A DNA stretch of 45,657 nt from a virus: positions 1 to 45,657 of IMG/VR virus record IMGVR_UViG_3300032753_000056. The stretch is one strand, 5' to 3'. The notes under the pieces were generated by a model, which ran no database searches, was not told where the DNA came from, and saw nothing but the letters and a program-made list of their open reading frames with translations. A program made the position numbers and the translations under genes. Position 1 is the first letter of the stretch, and every line of letters starts with the position of its first letter. Positions 22,086-31,400 of the stretch are shown piece after piece.

Positions 22086-22817
22086 GTGAATCAAAAGGTT
22101 TATATAGGCTTCGATTCGAGGTGGCCGCGCAGGAAGGCCCAACACAAACACAATGCTAATCGCGGCGCAGAAAGATCAACTGTGTTCTATAATGCTATAC
22201 GAAAATATGGTTGGGAAAACTTTATATGGGAGGTCATATATGAATCGGAAGACGGAGACTATACACTGAAAGTTATGGAAAACTGGTTTATTGTAGAATA
22301 CAACTCCTATTTCTATTCGGAAAACTCTAATGGTTATAATATGACATTAGGCGGCGACGGGACGTTAGGGCACCACAAGTCAAAACACAGCATTGATTCG
22401 CAAAAAAAGAAAATGAGAGGTAGAAAACAATCAGAAAAACATATTAGGTGTAGGACAGAATCCAGGTTAAACAATCCTAATAATCAAAGTTGGCATATCG
22501 GAAAAACAAAACACACTGATGCTAGGATCGCAGTGGCGGCATTAAAAATCAGTGAATCACTTAAAGGTAAGAAAAAATCAGAATTACATAAAGAGGCTAT
22601 GCGATTGCGGCCGCAGGATACCACTGTACTCACTTGTTCCCACTGCGGTAAGACCGGAGACTATAAAAATATGAAAAGGTGGCATATGGATAACTGCAAG
22701 ACAAATCCAAATAAAAAGCCGGTTTCGATTAAACAGGTCACATGCAATATATGTGGTATGACAGCGAACGAGAGTCCTAATTTTTATAAACACCACAATG
22801 AACGATGCAAGACATGA
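22086..22817 (+). CDS. GIY-YIG homing endonuclease with C-terminal zinc fingers
   Basis: From GTG 22086 the frame gives 243 aa (VNQKVYIGFDSRWPRRKAQH...). In the same frame the upstream codons read YVIYKATNT, the missing first GIY strand. ATG 22049 is one base out of frame; an extra T near 22058 would explain it. The full protein would start MKKYVIYKATN. Two C-terminal fingers (CSHCGKTGDYKNMKRWHMDNC-type and CNICG...HHNERC) are typical of phage GIY-YIG homing enzymes, with NUMOD-like basic linkers between. Its stop overlaps the dCMP deaminase start. Confidence 0.8.
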   Translation: MNQKVYIGFDSRWPRRKAQHKHNANRGAERSTVFYNAIRKYGWENFIWEVIYESEDGDYTLKVMENWFIVEYNSYFYSENSNGYNMTLGGDGTLGHHKSKHSIDSQKKKMRGRKQSEKHIRCRTESRLNNPNNQSWHIGKTKHTDARIAVAALKISESLKGKKKSELHKEAMRLRPQDTTVLTCSHCGKTGDYKNMKRWHMDNCKTNPNKKPVSIKQVTCNICGMTANESPNFYKHHNERCKT

Positions 22818-23245
22818 AACCTAAATTTATAAAGTATTTTATGGAGTTTGCTGAACTAACTGCTACACTCAGTTATGCTAAACGATTGAAAGTAGGAGCC
22901 GTAATAGTTAAAGGTGACTCCCAAATTATTGCTACTGGTTATAATGGTATGCCGGCCGGTTGGGACAATAACTGCGAGATTACACTAGAGGACGGTACCC
23001 TCAAAACTCGTCCAGAAGTACTGCACGCCGAAGCAAATTCAATTAGCAAGGTAGCGTGTAGTACGGAATCTAGTGAAGGTGCTACTTTTTTTTGTACACA
23101 CGCACCTTGTATCGACTGTGCGAAGCTCATATATCAAGCCAAAATTTCCACTGTTTATTATAAAGAAAAATACAGAGATGACAGTGGCTTAAAATTTTTG
23201 ACCCAAGGAGGTATTAATGTCTATCAATGTACCGACTGCTCATAG
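22814..23245 (+). CDS. Deoxycytidylate (dCMP) deaminase
   Basis: 143 aa from ATG 22814, which overlaps the previous stop as ATGA. The zinc site is complete: HAE at H71/E73 and PCIDC at C99/C102, with the ATGYNGMPAGWDN motif of dCMP/ComE-type deaminases. It converts dCMP to dUMP, feeding dTTP synthesis during phage replication. Shorter than T4 Cd (193 aa) but within the usual phage range. Confidence 0.93.
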   Translation: MKPKFIKYFMEFAELTATLSYAKRLKVGAVIVKGDSQIIATGYNGMPAGWDNNCEITLEDGTLKTRPEVLHAEANSISKVACSTESSEGATFFCTHAPCIDCAKLIYQAKISTVYYKEKYRDDSGLKFLTQGGINVYQCTDCS

Positions 23246-23417
23246 CGCCAACGTTACTATTCCATATGGAGAATTAAAACACGTTGTAGAATGGTGTAAA
23301 CGTAACTGTGAAGCAGAATGGGGATTCGACCATGCTCGCAATAATATGTATGAAGAATTTGAATTCCTATTTGAGTCCGAACGAGACTACGTAGCATTTT
23401 TAGTTTGGAAAAAGTAA
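23217..23417 (+). CDS. Conserved phage small protein (66 aa)
   Basis: Starts within the deaminase gene (ATG 23217 with AAGGAGG upstream). The motif VEWCKRNCEAEW and the C-terminal ESERDYVAFLVWKK are a recurring phage signature. Function unknown. Confidence 0.7.
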   Translation: MSINVPTAHSANVTIPYGELKHVVEWCKRNCEAEWGFDHARNNMYEEFEFLFESERDYVAFLVWKK

Positions 23418-23693
23418 ATGAAGAAGATACTGTTTCATAGAGAGTCAAACGATTTTACTGATATCCTTACAGATGTAACTCTCAAAAAGCATATCAAAAC
23501 AAAGGTTCATTTTTTAGGGCATCTTATCATAGGATTCAGTGATAATGACGATGCGGATAAGATTATAGCATATGCTATGATAAAATTCGGGGACGATGCA
23601 ATTGATTTTCATCACATCATCCCCGACAGATCACCTATTCCAAACAAAGATTACGTACCTATTAGAAAAAGTCGTAATCGTACTAGGCACTGA
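23418..23693 (+). CDS. Hypothetical protein (91 aa)
   Basis: Immediately follows the previous stop. Mixed alpha/beta with an Asp-rich loop (SDNDDADK) and a basic C-terminus (RKSRNRTRH). No family recognised. Convergent with the DUF4337 gene. Confidence 0.6.
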   Translation: MKKILFHRESNDFTDILTDVTLKKHIKTKVHFLGHLIIGFSDNDDADKIIAYAMIKFGDDAIDFHHIIPDRSPIPNKDYVPIRKSRNRTRH

Positions 23694-23699
23694 TTCGTG

Positions 23700-24287
23700 T
23701 TAGAATGGCATCCAAAGCCATAGACCTTGTGTCATCAACACTACACCAATCCCTGCTACAATAAAACTACCCCAAAACAAATCCATACTAACCGCAAGGA
23801 TGCTCGCTGAAAGAATAACAATGCTTAGTTGGAATGCAGTACCCGCAAAACCAATCCATGGACTGCGTTTTTTAGCTTCATTTCTTTCTGCTTCTAGCTT
23901 GTTTGCCTTAGCCATAAGTTCCTTCTTACCCTCGCCGGATTTAGGATCGCTTTCGTAACTAGCAGCCTTATCCTGCCATTGCTTAGCAAGAATTTTATTA
24001 GGTGTCTGTAGCGCAGCTAATTCATACTGTGTTTGCTTAATGGACTTAGCCTCATAAAAATTCCAAACGTCATTCGCAGCGATAGTGTTATTCATTACTG
24101 TGCTACTCAACTTTCCTCCGTACCAGGCATTTACTGCAAGCAGTAATGCAAACACGTTGATTACCATGCCTGCTTTGTCCTTAATTTTTGCCTCACGTTC
24201 TGAACGAGAACCGGGAGGTGGCTTAGGAGCATTTGGGTCCTTTGTTGTTTTCATAAATATGTTCATTACTGTGTCTATTAGAGCCAT
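23700..24287 (-). CDS. DUF4337 membrane protein (195 aa)
   Basis: Matches the DUF4337 layout: N-terminal membrane segment (~40-60, VINVFALLLAVNAWYGG), a helical external region with NDVWNFYEAKSIKQTQYEL, a coiled coil, then two membrane segments (~145-190). DUF4337 proteins are found in bacteria and some phages and have no known function. Opposite strand to its neighbours. Confidence 0.85.
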   Translation of the reverse strand: MALIDTVMNIFMKTTKDPNAPKPPPGSRSEREAKIKDKAGMVINVFALLLAVNAWYGGKLSSTVMNNTIAANDVWNFYEAKSIKQTQYELAALQTPNKILAKQWQDKAASYESDPKSGEGKKELMAKANKLEAERNEAKKRSPWIGFAGTAFQLSIVILSASILAVSMDLFWGSFIVAGIGVVLMTQGLWLWMPF

Positions 24288-24321
24288 TTGTTTTCCTTAT
24301 TGTTTTTGGCTATGAAGATCC

Positions 24322-24350
24322 TTGACATCAAAGATTCTTCATGTAATAAT
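24322..24350 (+). promoter_or_regulatory. Possible sigma70-type promoter
   Basis: TTGACA (24322-24327), 17 bp, AATAAT (24345-24350). Reads toward the nucleotidase at 24386, which also has a late-type box. Confidence 0.5.
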
Positions 24351-24371
24351 ACGTAATATTTAGTAAGTTTG

Positions 24372-24379
24372 AATAAATA
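24372..24379 (+). promoter_or_regulatory. Late-type promoter AATAAATA, near-leaderless spacing
   Basis: Six bases separate this box from ATG 24386. Confidence 0.55.
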
Positions 24380-24385
24380 TAATCT

Positions 24386-24940
24386 ATGAAGATCATAGAA
24401 CTAATAGAAAGTAAGCAATTAGACAAGGGTAAACCAACCGTATTTGTGGATATGGATGGCGTACTAGCTGATCTATTCGGTTACGCAGGTGATCTTCACG
24501 ACGTAGAACATTACAATGAAATGACTCCTGATCAATGGGAAACATTTTTCAGAGATTCCAACGCATTTCATCTGTTTAAAAGCATCGGTGTTTTCCCCAC
24601 TTCAAACGAACTGCTGGAAATAGTAAAGAAGTTTGCCGGTGACTACGACATTCTTAGTAGCCCACTGAACTTTGATCGGGACGGTAGTATCAAGGGAAAG
24701 CGCGAATGGTTGAATAAGAATATAACGGTGAAACCAAAACATGTTATATTTGATCATGATAAGGCCAAATACGCTGTTCAGAAGGACGGTACTCCAAACA
24801 TACTCATCGATGACTATGGCGTAAATATTCGAAAGTGGATTGCTGCCGGCGGAATCGGAATCAAGTATCAGGCTGACGAAGATAGGTTGGATAAGGTTGT
24901 GAGTGGTCTTTGCTCTGCTTTTAAGGAAACTAGTAAGTGA
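24386..24940 (+). CDS. 5'(3')-deoxyribonucleotidase-like HAD protein (184 aa)
   Basis: HAD motif I is FVDMDGVLADLF (D22 nucleophile, D24 acid). Motif II Ser lies in DILSSPL, the motif III Lys region around KGKREWL/KPKHVIF, and motif IV is ILIDDYGVNIRKW. This order is that of the NT5C-type cytosolic deoxyribonucleotidases, which dephosphorylate deoxynucleoside monophosphates. Together with dCMP deaminase it would shape the dNTP pool. Confidence 0.85.
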   Translation: MKIIELIESKQLDKGKPTVFVDMDGVLADLFGYAGDLHDVEHYNEMTPDQWETFFRDSNAFHLFKSIGVFPTSNELLEIVKKFAGDYDILSSPLNFDRDGSIKGKREWLNKNITVKPKHVIFDHDKAKYAVQKDGTPNILIDDYGVNIRKWIAAGGIGIKYQADEDRLDKVVSGLCSAFKETSK

Positions 24941-25104
24941 CCACTGAACCTGTATTTAAGATAGAACAACCCAAAAAACCTGTCGGAAAACGATGCGGTA
25001 AATGCGGACAAAATACTGTAGTTCACACTGAAAAGGGCTGGTACTGTTCTTCATGTGACTCTAAGCGATGCGGTAACTGTGACAGTTGCTCATGTTCGGA
25101 ATAA
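24937..25104 (+). CDS. Cysteine-rich zinc-ribbon protein (55 aa)
   Basis: GTG 24937 overlaps the nucleotidase stop (GTGA). Nine cysteines (CGKCG, CSSC, CGNCDSCSC) arranged as one treble-clef/ribbon plus a Cys-rich tail. Likely binds one or two zinc ions. A late-type promoter box overlaps its stop codon. Confidence 0.65.
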   Translation: MTTEPVFKIEQPKKPVGKRCGKCGQNTVVHTEKGWYCSSCDSKRCGNCDSCSCSE

Positions 25105-25107
25105 ATA
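25100..25107 (+). promoter_or_regulatory. Late-type promoter AATAAATA, leaderless spacing
   Basis: Five bases separate it from ATG 25113. That ATG opens only a 14-codon frame but would be in frame with the AbrB-like gene if one base were missing from the GGG at about 25145. Confidence 0.55.
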
Positions 25108-25147
25108 TCATAATGACACCCAATAATATATTCTCGCAACCCTTGGG

Positions 25148-25342
25148 ATGCGAATGACTACTTCAAAAAATTCAAACGGCGTAAGGTATGAGGTAATCAC
25201 ACAAGAGGACGCTGAGACGGGCGACCTCATCATTCCGCTACCTATTCCATTATTAAAACAATTAGGTTGGAAAGAGGGCGATGACGTGGAAATCGGCATC
25301 GATGATTCTGGCCAAATATTTCTTAAAAAGGCAAGCAAATGA
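25148..25342 (+). CDS. SpoVT/AbrB-type DNA-binding protein (64 aa)
   Basis: The swapped-hairpin pattern GDLIIPLPIPLLKQLGWKEGDDVEI...GQIFLKKA is characteristic of AbrB/MazE-type DNA-binding antitoxin folds. No toxin is adjacent, so a transcription regulator is likelier than an antitoxin. ATG 25148 has no ribosome binding site; the intended start may be ATG 25113 (leaderless, with a frameshift). Confidence 0.75.
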   Translation: MRMTTSKNSNGVRYEVITQEDAETGDLIIPLPIPLLKQLGWKEGDDVEIGIDDSGQIFLKKASK

Positions 25343-25836
25343 GCGAAGAAACCGATGACGGTATTTTTACTTCTAGGTTAGATAGTATATTGAACAGTAT
25401 TAAAGTGACCAGCCCTACACAGACGTATGGGTTAAATAATATGAACAACAATCCTATAGGAATGGCTACAACTTTCAGTAATTCTACTATTACTACCGGC
25501 GGATATTCTGTAACCAACGGAACCACTTACGGAATTAATTGGTCACCTAGCATATATTCTTCTACTATTACTGCGACATCAAGTCCGTATACGGTTTCTA
25601 CACCAAGTTCAACTTTGTCTGTTTCGGTCGACGCAGACTTTCAGGGTAAGGTTTCAATTAAAGGAAAATACCTTATTAAAACACTAGAAGATATTGAAGC
25701 TCGTTTAGCTATTCTTCACCCAAATCCACAACTAGAAGAAAAGTGGGAAGAACTTAAGGCTCTCGGTGATAGGTATCGTGAGCTAGAAAAAGAGATTATC
25801 GAAAAGGAGTCGATATGGTCTATACTAAAGAAATAA
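25339..25836 (+). CDS. Phage protein, Ser/Thr-rich with conserved C-terminus (165 aa)
   Basis: Low-complexity Asn/Ser/Thr region (~30-95), then VSVDADFQGKVSIKGKYLIKTLEDIEARLAIL, PNPQLEEKWEELKALGDRYRELEKEI. I recognise the C-terminal part as a family in large phages, often near structural genes. Starts inside the previous stop (ATGA). Confidence 0.7.
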   Translation: MSEETDDGIFTSRLDSILNSIKVTSPTQTYGLNNMNNNPIGMATTFSNSTITTGGYSVTNGTTYGINWSPSIYSSTITATSSPYTVSTPSSTLSVSVDADFQGKVSIKGKYLIKTLEDIEARLAILHPNPQLEEKWEELKALGDRYRELEKEIIEKESIWSILKK

Positions 25837-25839
25837 ATT

Positions 25840-26055
25840 ATGGCAAATCAGGATTCAATTAAGGTGGAAGGAGAAATTATAGACGTACTACCAAATGCAA
25901 CGTTTAAAGTAAAGCTTGATAACGGTGTAATTGTGTTTAGTCATCTAGCAGGTAAGATGCGACAGCATCAAATTCGCATACTTATGGGTGATAAGGTCGA
26001 CGTGGAGCTAACTCCGTATGATCTTACACGAGGAAGAATAGTTCGGCGCAAGTAA
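25840..26055 (+). CDS. infA: Translation initiation factor IF-1
   Basis: 71 aa, the same length as bacterial IF-1 (72). The S1/OB fold is almost complete: [59 protein letters not shown]. In bacteria IF-1 occupies the ribosomal A site during initiation and works with IF-2 and IF-3. A phage copy may bias initiation toward phage or leaderless mRNAs (inference). No ribosome binding site is obvious; the start follows AAATAAATT. A late-type box overlaps the end of the gene. Confidence 0.92.
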   Translation: MANQDSIKVEGEIIDVLPNATFKVKLDNGVIVFSHLAGKMRQHQIRILMGDKVDVELTPYDLTRGRIVRRK

Positions 26056-26056
26056 C

Positions 26057-26064
26057 GATAAATA
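26057..26064 (+). promoter_or_regulatory. Late-type promoter GATAAATA, leaderless spacing
   Basis: Five bases lie between the box and ATG 26070; no Shine-Dalgarno sequence could fit. Confidence 0.65.
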
Positions 26065-26069
26065 TACTC

Positions 26070-26624
26070 ATGCGTGAGTATATTACCATCCTCGAGGACA
26101 AATCAAAACCTCAAGACGTAGAAATTATTGCACTAAACTTCGATGTCAAAGAAGTGTCTCCCGTCATGAGCGGAGAGACCCTTAATCTGCATTATGAGAA
26201 GTTGGCAAAAGGCTACGCAACAAGATTCAATGACAAAGAAGGTGACCCCGATTTTAATTATGCGGGCGTTTTCCTACATAACTTATGGTTTACTCAATTC
26301 AGAGCAGTGCGAGTCGGTAACAAACCGAACGGGCCTATGCTTACTTTTATCAATAAGCATTTCGGTGATTATCGCAAGTTTCAGGCTGACTTTTTAGAAG
26401 AAGCCATGAAGATTCATGGATCCGGTTGGATCTACCTAGCCTACGACGGCAAAATCAAAACAATCAAGAACCATGAAGTGCGCGATGACATTCTACTGTT
26501 AGTAGATTGGTGGGAACATTCATTTGTGCTTGACTATGGCTCAGATAAGAAAAAGTATCTTACCGAACTTTGGAAGATCATCAACTGGAATGTGATTAAC
26601 ACCAGGTGGGGTAAGTCACTATGA
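26070..26624 (+). CDS. Fe/Mn superoxide-dismutase-like protein (184 aa)
   Basis: Both SOD domains align. The metal ligands H41 (TLNLHYEK), H70 (FLHNLWF), D146 and H150 (LVDWWEHSFVLDY) are all kept, as are Y49 and GSGWIYL. Second-sphere residues fit the MnSOD/cambialistic pattern: G66 replaces the FeSOD Gln, and H135 occupies the usual Gln position. The gateway His of FeSOD is L45. Likely cytoplasmic, and may protect the infected cell from superoxide. It could alternatively be a fold re-used for structure; the ligand set argues for activity. Confidence 0.85.
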   Translation: MREYITILEDKSKPQDVEIIALNFDVKEVSPVMSGETLNLHYEKLAKGYATRFNDKEGDPDFNYAGVFLHNLWFTQFRAVRVGNKPNGPMLTFINKHFGDYRKFQADFLEEAMKIHGSGWIYLAYDGKIKTIKNHEVRDDILLLVDWWEHSFVLDYGSDKKKYLTELWKIINWNVINTRWGKSL

Positions 26625-27328
26625 GAGCAAATGAGTTCATCTTTGAAAAAAATCTTATGGAGGTACCGCTTCCTTCTGATTGGGACCCAAACGAATTTAG
26701 TACCAGACCTACTCCAGAAAAACCAAAAGCTAAATCCTTCAAAAGTAGATTGGCGTATGCACTAGAGCGTGCCAAACGATTAGGCACTGGTTCTGCTCGT
26801 GTAGCGATGACTATTGAATATCAAGGTAGACCTACTGTTCTAAAGATTGCAAAGAACGCTAAAGGCATGGCACAGAATGAAGCTGAGGTAGATATTCTAG
26901 AAGATGGATACATTGGACAACTAGACATTGTTATTCCTCTTATCGACTATGACAAGCAGAATCATAAGCCGGTCTGGATTCAAACTGAGTTGGCAGAAAA
27001 AGCGTCTGAAGCAAAACTATGCAAGTTAATGAGGTGCTCTACTTTAGGCCTTCGTAACTTAATAGCAGTTGCGGAAAATAAATCAGGACAGGACCGGTAT
27101 AGGTCATTAAATCCAATAGAGGCAAAAAGTTGGATGACTAAAAGGGGCGCCACTGAAGAAGACATAGAGACTACTATGCACTATGTAGACGAACTTGCGA
27201 CCTTGGCTAGCAGCAGTAACATTCTTTTGGGTGATTTTTCCCGTGCTAGTAACTGGGGAATCTACAAAGGTAGCCCAGTCGTCATAGATTTAGGATTTAC
27301 TCCGCACGTAAAGAATGAATTTTACTGA
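26621..27328 (+). CDS. Protein-kinase-like fold protein (235 aa)
   Basis: YQGRPTVLKIAKNAKGMAQNEAEVDIL resembles kinase strand beta3 with the Lys (VLKIAKN) and the alphaC Glu. WIQTELAEK is hinge-like. Near the C-terminus, LLGDFSRASNWGIY and VVIDLGFT resemble the catalytic-loop Asn and the D-x-G magnesium motif. I recognise this family in several large phages. Activity not established. Starts at ATGA overlap with the SOD-like gene; MRANEFIFE is a frequent phage N-terminus. Confidence 0.65.
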   Translation: MRANEFIFEKNLMEVPLPSDWDPNEFSTRPTPEKPKAKSFKSRLAYALERAKRLGTGSARVAMTIEYQGRPTVLKIAKNAKGMAQNEAEVDILEDGYIGQLDIVIPLIDYDKQNHKPVWIQTELAEKASEAKLCKLMRCSTLGLRNLIAVAENKSGQDRYRSLNPIEAKSWMTKRGATEEDIETTMHYVDELATLASSSNILLGDFSRASNWGIYKGSPVVIDLGFTPHVKNEFY

Positions 27329-27356
27329 GATACGGACAATTCTTTCGATCCTTATT

Positions 27357-27364
27357 GATAAATA
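27357..27364 (+). promoter_or_regulatory. Late-type promoter GATAAATA for tail-fibre operon
   Basis: The predicted start (~27370) coincides with AAGGATT, giving a short leader with ribosome binding site before ATG 27382. Confidence 0.6.
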
Positions 27365-27381
27365 CATCATAAGGATTGAAA

Positions 27382-28449
27382 ATGAGTATATCTGGAAAAG
27401 AATCAATAAATATTGGTCTACCTAACGAGTCGGTAGGTAGCGATTCACTATATACAGCTTTTACTAAAGCTAGCAACAACTTCACCACACTTTTTGCTTG
27501 TGCGAGCCCGTATAATACATTTACGTCCGGTGGTGCTATAAACATAACTACTGATTCTTCTAATGGTATCGTCACTTTTACAAACACTGGTGTTACTTCT
27601 CTTTCTGCGGGTTCTGGCGTTCAGTTAACTGGAACGACCGGTGATATTACTATCTCGCTCGTTGGCGGAGGAGGCGGAATAGGTACTGTAACCTCAATAG
27701 GTATAACACCTATTTCTACTTCTAGATTAGTAGTTACCAATACTCCTATAGTATCTAGTGGGAATATCACTATAGATTTAGCAACGACCGGCGCGAATGC
27801 AGGAACATACTCTAATCCAATACTAACTATTGATGCCTACGGTAGAGTAACATCTGCATCTAACGGGGCATCAGCTGGAACTGTAACTAGCGTAGGGCTA
27901 ACACCCGGCGCGGGCATTCAGATTAACGGTGGACCAATTACTACTAACGGTAGTATCACAGTTACTAACATCGGCGTAACTAGAATCACAGCAGGATCCG
28001 GAATTACTGCATCTGGTAGTAATGGAAATATCACTATTTCTGCTACTGCATCAGGTGGAACCGTTACTTCAGTTGGACTATCTAGCAACAGCTTGAATGT
28101 AACTAGTAGTCCAATAGTATCAGCCGGTACGATTAACGTTGAGTCTCCAATTGGATTCAGTAGCGAGAATTTAACTAATGGTTCTGCTGCAAATCTAGCC
28201 GTCACGGCAAGTTACTTTAGCACGACCGGAGGAAGCACTGCTACATTAGCTGCTGGAACAGCCGGACAGATTAAGACATTTATGATGGTAACACACGGCG
28301 GAGATATGGTCATCACAGTCGCTACTGCTGGTTGGAAAGCTAGCGGATCCGGAACCATAACATTTGCTGCTGTAGGTGCAGGATGTACCCTGCAGTACGT
28401 AAATAGTAAATGGTTCTGTGTTGGCCAAAATAGCGTTACATTCGGATAA
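27382..28449 (+). CDS. Tail fibre/structural repeat protein (355 aa)
   Basis: ATG 27382 was chosen over a TTG six bases upstream. The N-terminus (ESINIGLPNESVGSDSLYTAFTKA) is a common attachment-type start in myovirus fibre proteins. The body has GTVTSVG repeats, low-complexity Gly/Thr/Ser/Ile and no cysteines until the end. The C-terminus (CTLQYVNSKWFCVGQNS) is the hallmark W-F-C cap of such phage fibres. Late-expressed virion protein. Confidence 0.8.
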   Translation: MSISGKESINIGLPNESVGSDSLYTAFTKASNNFTTLFACASPYNTFTSGGAINITTDSSNGIVTFTNTGVTSLSAGSGVQLTGTTGDITISLVGGGGGIGTVTSIGITPISTSRLVVTNTPIVSSGNITIDLATTGANAGTYSNPILTIDAYGRVTSASNGASAGTVTSVGLTPGAGIQINGGPITTNGSITVTNIGVTRITAGSGITASGSNGNITISATASGGTVTSVGLSSNSLNVTSSPIVSAGTINVESPIGFSSENLTNGSAANLAVTASYFSTTGGSTATLAAGTAGQIKTFMMVTHGGDMVITVATAGWKASGSGTITFAAVGAGCTLQYVNSKWFCVGQNSVTFG

Positions 28450-28464
28450 TAGGAACAAACAAAT

Positions 28465-31400
28465 ATGATTTCCAGCATAAAAATTACTAGTCTTAACAAC
28501 ATAGGGTCTAATCTCAGTTACACCTCTCTATTCCCTGTGGTTGATATGTCAGGTACCCCGACTACTAAAAATGCTAATCTTCAAATTGTGGGGAATCTAA
28601 TTCTTAGTGGTGCTGGTGGATCATATTTTCCGCCGGCAGGCCAAGCAATTTTAGCACAATCAGTAACTAACGCCGCGCAACCAAACATAACCAGTGTTGG
28701 TACACTAGCTAACTTGTCAGTCGTTGATGTCAGTACTGTTAGGATTCCGGGCGGGAACAATGGATATGTTCTACAGACTAATGGTAATGGTAATCTATCG
28801 TGGACTGCTCAAAGTGGTTCAGGAAACGGCAATCCGGGCGGAGCAAACTCTCAGATTCAGTTTAATGATTCTGGTCTATTTGGTGGAAGCCCGTCATTGA
28901 CCTGGGATTCTCCCAACACACAATTAAACACTGTAAATTTTGCTGCCGAGCAAGCTACTATCTATGGTCCTTTAGCAACAGTTGATGCAACTGTTACTGG
29001 TAACCTAAACCTTGATGCTAATATCAATGGTACTAGAGGATTTATTACAATAAATCCTGATCCCGGTAATTCCGGTTTAGCATGGCAATTTGGTGATGAG
29101 GGTCCTAATGTCAGTCTGTTAATTGCTCCACAGAGTGATGATGCGAACATCGGTGGTATATCATTGCCGGGTTATTCCGGAGAAGCTTTCTTGGGTTGGT
29201 TAGGTAATACTGCTAACTTATTGCCCTCGCCATTTATCAATACTTTATTAATAGACAGTTCAAATAGTGTAACTATCTCGACACAGTTGGGTATGGGCTT
29301 TGGTTCTGCAGGTTGGGTATTTGATCATGCAGGTAACTTGACTCTTCCAGGTAATGGTGAAGTGGCAATCAATTATGCAAATGGTGTCCCATACGGTGGA
29401 GGTGGTAACACAGGTAATGTTACATTCAATGATATTAACATCATTGGCACTGGTAATTTACATTTACAGCCTAATCCCAACAATGCAGGTGCATTTTTGG
29501 ATATATACTTAACTATCGGTCCAGATATTCACATTGCAGGTAACGGTGAAAATCTAATTCTTGGAAGAGATAATAACGCAAATGTATCAGTAAATGCAAA
29601 CGGGTCAGTTAGTATTCAATCAACTGATTTTGTTTCGGTTGCACCAACTACAATAGTTATCAGCGGTGCTGATTTTGCAACGGTGAACACTACGTACATA
29701 AGAGACCTCAATCAGCTAACGCCAAGTTGGTATCCGGCGGGTTACAATCCAGCTACTGATCCTTATATACTTTTTGATACGGAGTGGGGAATTTGGACCC
29801 CAGGATTCGGTCAAGCACTTTATGTGAACATCGGAACATTGACTAATCCATTAACTCAGTGGAATACTAATCCTCCTTTAGGTAGTGTTCCTCCTACTGG
29901 AACGTATTTCCCTACAATCAACACTAACCTTTGGACGTTCGGCACCGATGGCAACTTAACAGCGCCTGGCAATGCAGATTTCAATGGCAATGTAGTTACA
30001 ATTGGATCGGGTGCAAGCGAACTAGCAGCATCATTACAAAACGCCACACTTGTAATAAGTGATAATGGTTCTGCATATGTACAGGCAGCTATCACCAACG
30101 TAGCAGATATCGGTTCTGCTGACTGGGTCGCTTACGGGCATCACGGCAACGACGCTGGGGGTTGGGTCGATGTGGGCTTTACTAGCTCATTCTTCAGTGA
30201 CGCCAATTATACTATAACTGGTTCAGGTGATGGTTATCTGTTTGCTGAGGCCTATCTTCCGGATCAGGCCCCAGCTATAGGTGGCGGCAATTTAGTGTTG
30301 GCAACAGGTTCTCAGGGTACAACTAAGGACATCATATTCGGTACCGGCGGATTCTTGACAGAAAATATCTTTGGTAGAATAAGCGATTCAAACAACGAAC
30401 TTGAGTTATCCCGTACCGGAAGCAGTCTTAATTTTGTGGGCGGCGGAAATATTATCGGCGCCAACAATATTCAGGCAGGCAATCTAACTGTAAACAACAT
30501 TAATCTTTCTGGGCATATATTTGGTACTTCTAATCCTAGCCTTGAAGGGTCAGCTACTGGACAGATGTCAAGTGGCAACTTAACTACGGTATCATATACC
30601 GCAGGCGCCCAATCAGTGATTGTTGTTGCCAGTGCATGTGAAACCGGAAATTCCGGGGGAAATGCAGTTGCAAGTATTACTGGTATTACTGGATTAGGGT
30701 TAACCTGGATTCAAAGAAGTTCTTACGTTGACCCAACTACATTATGTGGGCAAAAGAGTGAAATATGGTACGCTATTAACAACAGCGCTACTCCTGTTTC
30801 GGGAGTCATTACTATTAGCTTTGACATAAATGTAGATGATCAAAGTACTATAGTTTCTAGTTATCAAAATGTAAATCTTAACAATCCATGGACTAGTTCT
30901 GGTCCACAATACAGCAATCAAGTAAACCCAACCAGCAACGTTGCTACTATAACAGCAAATATAGCAGAACACAACACAACAGGTGTTGTATTCATGTCTA
31001 CTCCGAATTTTGGTAACAGTGAGAATGGTGCAGGATATGCGGACGGATGGAACACGGTCAATCAGGTTCTTAACAGCGGAGCTGATCTATGGGAATACAG
31101 CTATTTCAGTTGTTTACCATTCTTAAACCCGCAATCCGATCTAGTAGTAAACAGTACTAATGCTGTATTACCGAATGACGCCGACGGAAATGCTACTGGA
31201 TTAACTATTATTTTTGACGCTTTGCTAGGAGGTACCGGACTATCAGTTGATCGTTTAAGCAACGGTGCGTATAGCGCAATATTGACTAGTTCAGGAAATC
31301 TCAATCTTCCTGGCAATCTAGCAGTGAGCGGTGGAGTTATTACTGGTGGTATACCTACGCAGATAGACATAAATGATTCCATAACCGGTATTAGTATAGG

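Noticed and set aside
25148-25342. AbrB-like protein as antitoxin
   Set aside because: No toxin-like gene is adjacent; the next gene is a structural-type phage family.
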